Source of the DNA: Immersiella caudata
Taxonomy: Eukaryota > Ascomycota > Sordariomycetes > Sordariales > Lasiosphaeriaceae
Direction of reading: 5' to 3'
NCBI GenBank assembly: GCA_030512335.1
Contig: JAULSU010000005.1
Location: 3,596,001 to 3,660,000 of the forward strand
DNA: 64,000 bases
Below, piece by piece: positions 57,517 through 64,000 of this stretch (its first letter is position 1; each line of letters starts with the position of its first letter). The notes under the pieces are model-generated. The model made no database searches. It had not been told where the DNA came from and worked only from the letters and a program-made list of their open reading frames with translations. A program made the position numbers and the translations under genes.

Positions 57517-60500
57517 TCACCTCGGCCGATTCATCGTCAGCGGCTTGAATGGTTTCGTCAACTGAGCCATAGGCTCTATCCTCTTGATCCCAAGTCCCGC
57601 GGGTTTCTTATATCCGCCGAGTCCGCCGAGGCCAATACAAGTCGTCACATGCAAGCACGCAGCTGGTTGGGTCGGCTCGCCAGGGGGTTCATTTTCGTCG
57701 CCCTCTTCTACACCTGCCGGGTGATTTGACTCTTGTGGACTGCGGGGCCTTTGAGGAGAGCTGGAAAACACAGCGTAGGGCTTCACCAGCTGTGTCCGTT
57801 GGGTCCGCTGCTCGGGCCGCGTTGGAACCTTTCCAAGACCGAGTTTGTGCCCAGCTAGTTCCGGAGTCATTGCGGGTTTGACTGTGTTGGCAGGGTTCAT
57901 TCGTTGAGCGCTGAACTGACTGGCCCCCGGACGGCCGGTAGGCCTTGTTGCCATATGTGTCGGTCGAGCTGAGCCGCTAGGACCTGCCGCACTCGCCCGA
58001 GCTGTGGAACTAACGGCCGCGTCGGTGCCTCGCGCGGGAGCCGCACCAGATTGCACAAATCCAAGTATGCTCTTCTGACCTGCTGGTCGCATTTTCCTCG
58101 CTTGTTCTGCCTTTGCTTTCGCTTCGAGCGCAGCGTTCGCAGCATCGATTGCGGCTTGGTGTGCCCCTGCACTGACGAATCCTGGCGCAGCAGAGAAAGT
58201 AAAACTTGAGGACTGCTCCATTGTGGTTGTATATTCCCTTTGAAATTCCGGTTCCTGGCCAAGTTCGTGGCTCGCGCCGGGGCCGGAAAGTCTTGGCCTC
58301 TTGAAGCGCGACGCATCTGTTGATGAGCATCCCCCACTTCCGATGCGCCGGGTATTCGTTGCTTTTTGGGCCTCGTCCGGGTCGATGGGAAACAGGTTGT
58401 CTTCGGTGCAGTGCATCGGGGGCAGTGATCCGAAAATAGCTTTTTGGGATGGCAGTGGACGTCGAACGATGTGGGCGATTTGTTCCAGAACTGCTCTGTC
58501 GAGACATGGTCCCTTCTTTGCAAATGCGAGGTTGATCGGGTTGACGAAGGATGACAGCTCGGTCCGCTCGCCATTGCTCGATGAGCTGTAACTTGGGCAG
58601 CTCAAGTAGAGGAGACACTGAGCCCTCGTCATGGCGACGTAGAGCAATCTCCGTTCCTCATCGCTATCCTCCGACCGCGCATGTGGAATTGACCCGTTGT
58701 ATACCGCCGGGACAAACACGATGGGCCATTCTAGGCCTTTGGCAGCATGAATGGTCGATATTGTTACGAGAGGCTTGTCCTCTTGTTTATCGCCCGTCTG
58801 AGCATCTGACGCCAGAGCCACATTAGCCAGGAATCGAGGTAGGACCTCGGCTTCAATGGCCTGGTCAACCCCTTCGATTTCCGGCAGCGGATCGTCTCCT
58901 TCTTGATTCAATTCCCTCGAAAAATCGGCGGCGAGGTTCACAAACTCCAGGACGTTGGCCCATCTTTGTTCATGATCATCAGGGTGGGTGTCGTGGAGGT
59001 ATTTCTCGAAGTCTAGTGCTTTTAGCAGCTGCTGGATCAAGTCCACCAGGCTGAAAGGTGTCGCAGTTTTGTCGGAAGCAGCCTCCCCTATTTGCTTTCG
59101 AAGCCCGTTCAAAATGCGAAGAAGATTGCCACTGATCCTCTGTTCCGCATGTTTAGCAATCCTGGTTTTCGCTGCTCGATCGCCTCTGCAATGCTTCCAT
59201 AGTAATGTCCAAAGGCTCATAGAAGATTGCTCTGCTTCTTCAATCAAGTTCTTGATTGTTCCCTCGCCGATTCCACGCCTGGGAACGTTCATTATTCTCC
59301 CAAGCGCATCGTTGTTCTCTGGCTGATGGATGACCCGGAGGTAGTCAAGTAATGTTTTGATCTCCGCACGATCATAGAACTTGAAGCCACCAATCATCCT
59401 GTACGGGATCCCAGCCTTGCCCAAGGCACTCTCGATATGTCTTGACAAAGCTGCCGACCGCAGGAGTATGGCCACATCGCTGTGTACCAGCATATTTCCC
59501 GTTAGTAACAAAGTCCGCCGTATCTCGGATACAATCCAGTCCGCCTCGGTAGTGCTACTTTTCAGTCTCCGCAAGACTGGACGGGTGCCTTTGCTGTGCA
59601 CGGGCTTAAGGACCTTTTTGTACCGATTTTTGTCTTGCTGGATGACTGCTAGTGAAAGGTTCAGGATGGACTGAGAAGATCGGTAGTTCTCTTCTAGAGA
59701 TACCTCGGCCGTGCCGGGAAATTCGCGAAGAAGTCGCCAAAGATTCTGGATCTCGGCGGCCCGCCAGCCGTAGATGCTCTGATCGGGGTCGCCTACAACG
59801 GTAATCCTCCTGTAGCGTTGAGCGAACAGCTTCATGAGCTCGTACTGAATGCCATTGGTGTCCTGGTACTCATCAATGAGGACTGTCTGGATGTTCGACA
59901 CGCAGGACGGGAGCTTGCGCAACAGCTCAACACACCGCACGAGCAGATCGTCATAGTCGAGGAGGTTAGACAGCTTCAGCTGCTTTTGATACTCGTCGTA
60001 GCACTTTTGCAGCTCTTGGAGGCCAACGCTCAGTTTCTTTGCCGATTTGGACTCGCCCTCCGTACCGCCGGCTTTTTTCTTGCTGATCCAGGCCCGCGCA
60101 GCGGGAGGGTCCAGCGTGAGCTGCAACCGCTTGCAGATGCGATTGATTATGTTCCGCGAGTCGTTGTCGTCAGCAATACCAAACTTGGGGGCCAGGCCAA
60201 TCTGCCGACCATATGCGGCAAGGTAGCGTCGAGCAATGCTGTGAAAGGTGCCCAAAACAATTTTCTTTTCACGGCCATCGCCCAGGGCGCGTCCGATGCG
60301 ATCCTTCATCTCCCGTGCAGCCTTGACGGTGAAAGTGGCGACGACGACATCCTCAGGCCGATAGCCAACATGGTCGATGAGCCACACGACTCGCGATGTC
60401 AAAGTGTGGGTTTTGCCGCTCCCAGGCCCGGCTAGGATGGCGACCGTAGCAGCATTTGAGCTCACGGCACGACGCTGCGCGTCATTGAGGCTCCCAAGGA

Positions 60501-60528
60501 TTGGATGTTCCTGCGATGAGACAGCCAT
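57517..60528 (-). CDS. srs2: UvrD-type DNA helicase SRS2
   Basis: Superfamily 1 3'-5' helicase expected to strip Rad51 filaments and restrain recombination. Single exon, 1003 aa. Helicase motifs in order: GPGSGKT (34-40), TFTVKAAREMK, DEYQDTN, GDPDQSIYGWR, ENYRSS, STIHAAKGLEW and LLYVAMTRA. The C-terminal 300 residues are disordered and low-complexity (Ala/Gly/Pro). They hold QKSILGFV near residue 818, which matches a PCNA-interacting (PIP-like) box, and a basic tail ending PFKPLTMNRPR. Start: the Met before AVSSQEHP; the frame runs 62 codons further upstream but opens with GTG, not ATG. Confidence 0.93.
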   Translation of the reverse strand: MAVSSQEHPILGSLNDAQRRAVSSNAATVAILAGPGSGKTHTLTSRVVWLIDHVGYRPEDVVVATFTVKAAREMKDRIGRALGDGREKKIVLGTFHSIARRYLAAYGRQIGLAPKFGIADDNDSRNIINRICKRLQLTLDPPAARAWISKKKAGGTEGESKSAKKLSVGLQELQKCYDEYQKQLKLSNLLDYDDLLVRCVELLRKLPSCVSNIQTVLIDEYQDTNGIQYELMKLFAQRYRRITVVGDPDQSIYGWRAAEIQNLWRLLREFPGTAEVSLEENYRSSQSILNLSLAVIQQDKNRYKKVLKPVHSKGTRPVLRRLKSSTTEADWIVSEIRRTLLLTGNMLVHSDVAILLRSAALSRHIESALGKAGIPYRMIGGFKFYDRAEIKTLLDYLRVIHQPENNDALGRIMNVPRRGIGEGTIKNLIEEAEQSSMSLWTLLWKHCRGDRAAKTRIAKHAEQRISGNLLRILNGLRKQIGEAASDKTATPFSLVDLIQQLLKALDFEKYLHDTHPDDHEQRWANVLEFVNLAADFSRELNQEGDDPLPEIEGVDQAIEAEVLPRFLANVALASDAQTGDKQEDKPLVTISTIHAAKGLEWPIVFVPAVYNGSIPHARSEDSDEERRLLYVAMTRAQCLLYLSCPSYSSSSNGERTELSSFVNPINLAFAKKGPCLDRAVLEQIAHIVRRPLPSQKAIFGSLPPMHCTEDNLFPIDPDEAQKATNTRRIGSGGCSSTDASRFKRPRLSGPGASHELGQEPEFQREYTTTMEQSSSFTFSAAPGFVSAGAHQAAIDAANAALEAKAKAEQARKMRPAGQKSILGFVQSGAAPARGTDAAVSSTARASAAGPSGSARPTHMATRPTGRPGASQFSAQRMNPANTVKPAMTPELAGHKLGLGKVPTRPEQRTQRTQLVKPYAVFSSSPQRPRSPQESNHPAGVEEGDENEPPGEPTQPAACLHVTTCIGLGGLGGYKKPAGLGIKRIEPMAQLTKPFKPLTMNRPR

Positions 60529-62676
60529 CGGAGCCAGAAAACCGCCTTGGGTGGCATAAAATTGGGAGCATCGGAGGAAGGTGCCGTGACGGAAGCCAAA
60601 AGCCAGATACCGCGCCTTGCCAGGCGTGATCGTTCTTTGGTTGATGAGACGCGCCTGTCGCACCTGGAGCGCTGGTGGACCTGTAAACCACACGCAATCA
60701 CGTGATGTCCACACGGATCACTTTGCAGACCAGCCAGTCAGCCAGTTCGCCCAGTCGTCTGTTGATAAGCCCGAAAAAAGCCAAACATCTCCCAGCGGAG
60801 TAGCTGAACTACAACGAACGAGACTCGCCCACATTACGGGCTCTTCGCTTTTGCCTCCTACCTCATCCTCTCTGCCCTTTTTTCCCCCCCCGAAAAACAC
60901 CCTCTCACGCTCGACAGCTGCCTGTCGCCAGTCTCCCGCCAGCCATCTTTCGACTAGGCACCGCGGGCAATTGGCCATGTCAGACTAGTCGGCACTCTCT
61001 TGCAGCCTAGCTCAGCCAGACGTTTAGAAGAGGCGTTGGGTTGGAATCGAGGATTACACTTCATATCATGGCATTTCCTCTGCCTTTTTTCCCCCCAAAC
61101 TGCAACTTTGGATGCACTGACATCTTGAGGTTTGTATAGCGATAGGCACAGTACATCTCCAAGGCTGGACTGAGGTGAACGACAAGCAAGGTATCTAGAG
61201 TTGACAGGTTTCTTCAAGCTTGTGCGTCTCATTGCCTCTTGAAGGAGTTGAAGGCTCCTCCCGCCTGAAGGCATTCGCTCTGAGCGTATGGACATGCGAC
61301 TACCTACCTCCCTGCCTTATGAAATTACTTCATTGTACATTGTACCGAGACAGCAACGATCTCCTTACGAGCCCGCAGACCTTTGGTGGCATCGCAGCAT
61401 CCAATCGAGCAGTTGCAGGGTTGGCGGATCGGCTGGTGGTCTAGGGTACTGTCCTAATTATAACGCTACCGTTATGACCCGGCTCCAGCCTCCAAACCAC
61501 CCCAAAAGCCAATGCGCTCGGATTATCGGCCTGATTACCACTCATTCGCTGAAAACGATGCTGATCGACTCGGACATCGATGAGAAAATGCTCTCGCGCT
61601 CTCCAAATACTTACCCCTTTCCACATGATTGAAGGGGCCCGGGCGTTCCTGTGACGACCCTGCTCTGCAGTCTGGTGACGAGCACCGCTTGTTGTCTCCA
61701 TCAGCAATGAGGCACCACATCACCAGCGCGCATTGGCTGGTGGCAGTTGAGGTCTCCACAGCCGAACTCATTGCCGCCGTAGACGTGCTGAATGGGGTTT
61801 GGGGTCATCACACTCCTGGCCGTAGGGGATGCCGTCTTGACTGCCACCTTAATGCCGACTCGAGCCTCATTGGGGGCTCCTTGCGTTAGCTGCACGAGAT
61901 GACCTTCATGCAGCTGAGGTGACCCAGCTCGCCGTGAAGGCTCTCCTCCTCGCATGCACAGTTGCTGCTGTCGGAATTCCTCACGGGTCGGGTGGGATGT
62001 CAGCCCAAAATGCGGCAACCGCAGAGGAGCACCAGCATACAGGGGGGCGGGATCGAGAGCAAGGATGCGCTCGGAGGGGCAGCGAGGAAGACAGGGGTAG
62101 ATGCGGGTGGATGGCGGGGGATCGATGGGATTGACGAGCTTTCACAGAGCGGGCTGGGTGCCAGCCAATCGCATGGCTGCCTTTGCCGCTCAACCACCTG
62201 CGCTCACAACCGGATCTGTCCAACCAGAACACACAGAGGGGCGCGCAACTCCCGTTCCCGCCGCACACCACCACAGTTCTGCGTCGCTCTGCGTGGTCGA
62301 AGGGCCGCTCTCTCTGGCGCTATTCCGCGGCCGTCATGCATCCCCACTGCGTGCCTGGGGAGGAACCCAGCAAGTCACAGTCAATTTCACACCTCGCGGC
62401 CAATGTGCGCCGCCGTCGCGCCGCCGTGGTGGCCCCCCCGACACAGCAGCTGCTCGCTTGGCCCGTCGCTGCGTCTCAACAGCCGCTATATACCCAGCAA
62501 CATGCCTCACCTGGCCCTCTGCCACTCCATGCCGTCCGCCTCCCGACGTCTGTCTCGGTGCTCTCCCTCTGCATCTCAATCACAGCGCGTTTCGGCCCAG
62601 CGGATACCATGAGGTTTATTTGAAGAACGGACGACTCCTCAGGACTTCCCGGACCCGAAACACCGGCCTTGTCATC
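60529..62676. other. Intergenic, divergent promoter space
   Basis: 2.1 kb between srs2 (-) and the membrane-protein gene (+). Frames at 61962-62612 and 62183-62623 overlap and look like GC-rich noise. An ACCTACCT tract is near 61300. No supported gene. Confidence 0.45.
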
Positions 62677-64000
62677 ATGCCCAACGGTTCACCGTCTTAT
62701 AACCAAGTGGTGTTGCTTCGCTTCTTCTCTGCCTCGTATCTTGTCCTTCAACTTTGCGCCGCCGTGCCGTCGACCGGTTCACCATCCAGGAGATCGAACC
62801 CGCTCAACATCGATTGGGATCCCGCTCCGCCGCCCGACAAAGGTGCTCCCCTCTCTGTTGGTGCCATCCGCGATCCCGCCTTCCTGCCTGCCCAGATCGG
62901 AGGCATCGTCGGGTCCTACGCCCTTTCGCTGGTGCTGGTCGCCCTTTTGCTTCTCGCCCTTTCCAAGACACGCCGACAACACCTTGAAGCCGCCGACCTT
63001 CCCGAGGGAGACAAATCCGACCTCCTCACATTCAACCCTTTCCCTCAGCCCTTCCTCCTCCAGTCCGAGGAAGAGTACAAGCAAGCACTCCAACAGGGAC
63101 TTGCGAGCCCCCGAAGCCCATACAAGAACTTCTCTCACCCCCTGAGCCCGTCCCGATCTGGTCCGCTCAGCCCAACCAAGTCGCACCACTCCGGCTGGAC
63201 TATCCCCGGATCGCCGACTTCGACAGTCCTCGCCGCTGGCGCTGACTACTCTGTCGACCAGACCGTGGTGCAGCAAGACAAAGCCATGGCGCAAGCACAG
63301 CTAGAAGACATGTACAAGTACGTGATGGAGCATGACGAGGCCAAGCAGGCCGGCAGGGATTACCAGCCTCCGGTCGTGTCTCCCACCGCAAGGTCAGTTG
63401 GCGGCAGATCAGGCCCCACAACTCCGGTAACTCCCGGGTTCAAGAAGAACAAGCCGGCAGGGTTAAATCTCGGCCGGGAAGAGAAGACCCAATCGCGCAG
63501 CTCTTCTCTCCTCTCTTTCTTGCGATCGCCCCGCAAGAGCAAGAATCAGGGCATGAACATTTCTTCGCCCATCATCACTCCCATGTCAGCAACCTTCCCC
63601 AGCCAACACGACCAGGAGATGGGGCCCATGACACCCCGGAGTTATGGTGCCGTGCCGCCTCCTGTCCAGTCTGACTTGCCCTTCCGCCGCACCGGGGCCA
63701 GCACTCTGCCTACGCCTGAGATGTCGCCGGTAAGCGCAGGAGGCATTGACGAGCGGATCGACGCCGCTCTCGCCCGCCCGCCTACGCGCGACAAGAAGAC
63801 AGCAGAGGCCCGCTCAGAAAAGAGCGCTTCGCAGCACACCCGCGAGGTATCAGCTGAGTCCGGAAGCGGATCTAACAGCGACGCTGAGCCCGTGTCCGCC
63901 GTCTCGGAGAAGTCAACCTCCGGCTTGGTTGGGCTCCCTTCTTCGCCCAAACCTAGCGTCAACCGCTTCCCTAGCATGGACTCCCTTCCGGCATCCCCCC
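62677..64000 (+). CDS. Single-pass membrane protein with phosphosite-like tail (3' truncated)
   Basis: Open from ATG 62677 to the end of the window (441 complete codons), so the C terminus is missing. Residues 11-32 are hydrophobic and could be a signal peptide or part of an unspliced intron; the more conserved-looking part begins near LNIDWDPAPPPDKGAPLSVG. One strong membrane segment lies at about 69-90 (GGIVGSYALSLVLVALLLLAL) followed by a basic stop-transfer KTRRQ. The rest is Ser/Pro-rich with many SP and TP sites (for example LASPRSPYKNFSHPLSPSR and TTPVTPGF), as in heavily phosphorylated cytosolic tails. I do not recognise a named family. Divergent from srs2. Confidence 0.7.
   Translation, partial: MPNGSPSYNQVVLLRFFSASYLVLQLCAAVPSTGSPSRRSNPLNIDWDPAPPPDKGAPLSVGAIRDPAFLPAQIGGIVGSYALSLVLVALLLLALSKTRRQHLEAADLPEGDKSDLLTFNPFPQPFLLQSEEEYKQALQQGLASPRSPYKNFSHPLSPSRSGPLSPTKSHHSGWTIPGSPTSTVLAAGADYSVDQTVVQQDKAMAQAQLEDMYKYVMEHDEAKQAGRDYQPPVVSPTARSVGGRSGPTTPVTPGFKKNKPAGLNLGREEKTQSRSSSLLSFLRSPRKSKNQGMNISSPIITPMSATFPSQHDQEMGPMTPRSYGAVPPPVQSDLPFRRTGASTLPTPEMSPVSAGGIDERIDAALARPPTRDKKTAEARSEKSASQHTREVSAESGSGSNSDAEPVSAVSEKSTSGLVGLPSSPKPSVNRFPSMDSLPASP

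Noticed and set aside
60529..60714. 62-codon N-terminal extension of srs2 resembling a mitochondrial presequence
   Set aside because: The extension opens with GTG and contains no ATG, so normal initiation would be at 60528.

Overview
This window is nuclear DNA of a filamentous ascomycete (Pezizomycotina, most likely Sordariomycetes). The evidence is short introns (about 45-210 nt) with GTRNGY donors, CTRAY branch points and CAG/TAG acceptors, long fungal-style intergenic spaces, and clear fungal orthologues: NDT80/RON1, CAF40, SRS2 and KHA1. I see no tRNA, rRNA, CRISPR array or intact transposon. Exon limits come from reading splice signals and checking that phases add up; all main models close in frame.

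Left part (1-18 kb) is accessory. It holds a secreted type B carboxylesterase/lipase (1440-3631) and then a sparse block of small, poorly known genes at 5054-5780, 7516-8479, 10067-11115, about 12368-13352, 15259-16074 and 16268-16760. Four of these (5054, 7516, 10067, 15259) seem to share a C-terminal pattern: a hydrophobic strand, a short loop, then a [FVL][VIL]xG[RKS][PR] motif. They may form a fast-evolving, lineage-specific family with a retropepsin-like fold. Two telomere-like hexamer pairs lie in this block.

Middle part (18-29 kb): a basic nuclear-looking protein with a WW-like C terminus (18026-18688) converges on a flavin-binding pyridoxamine-phosphate-oxidase-family gene (18943-20089). 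Then comes a 2003-residue protein with seven membrane segments and a very long disordered tail carrying repeated Leu-Trp motifs (22305-28481).

Core discovery region (30-48 kb): a secreted neutral ceramidase (29990-32335) sits next to a catabolic cluster for N-acetylglucosamine (GlcNAc). The cluster holds GlcN-6-P deaminase (dam1), a GlcNAc-kinase-like hexokinase (hxk3), the NDT80-type regulator ron1, a GH3 beta-N-acetylglucosaminidase fused to an acetyltransferase domain (nag3) and GlcNAc-6-P deacetylase (dac1). Together they cover release of GlcNAc, phosphorylation, deacetylation and deamination to fructose-6-P under a dedicated regulator. The transporter ngt1, part of the cluster described in Trichoderma, is not in this window.

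Right part (48-64 kb): housekeeping genes CAF40 (CCR4-NOT subunit), a KHA1-type K+/H+ antiporter, an SRS2-type UvrD helicase, and a 3'-truncated single-pass membrane protein running off the end of the window.
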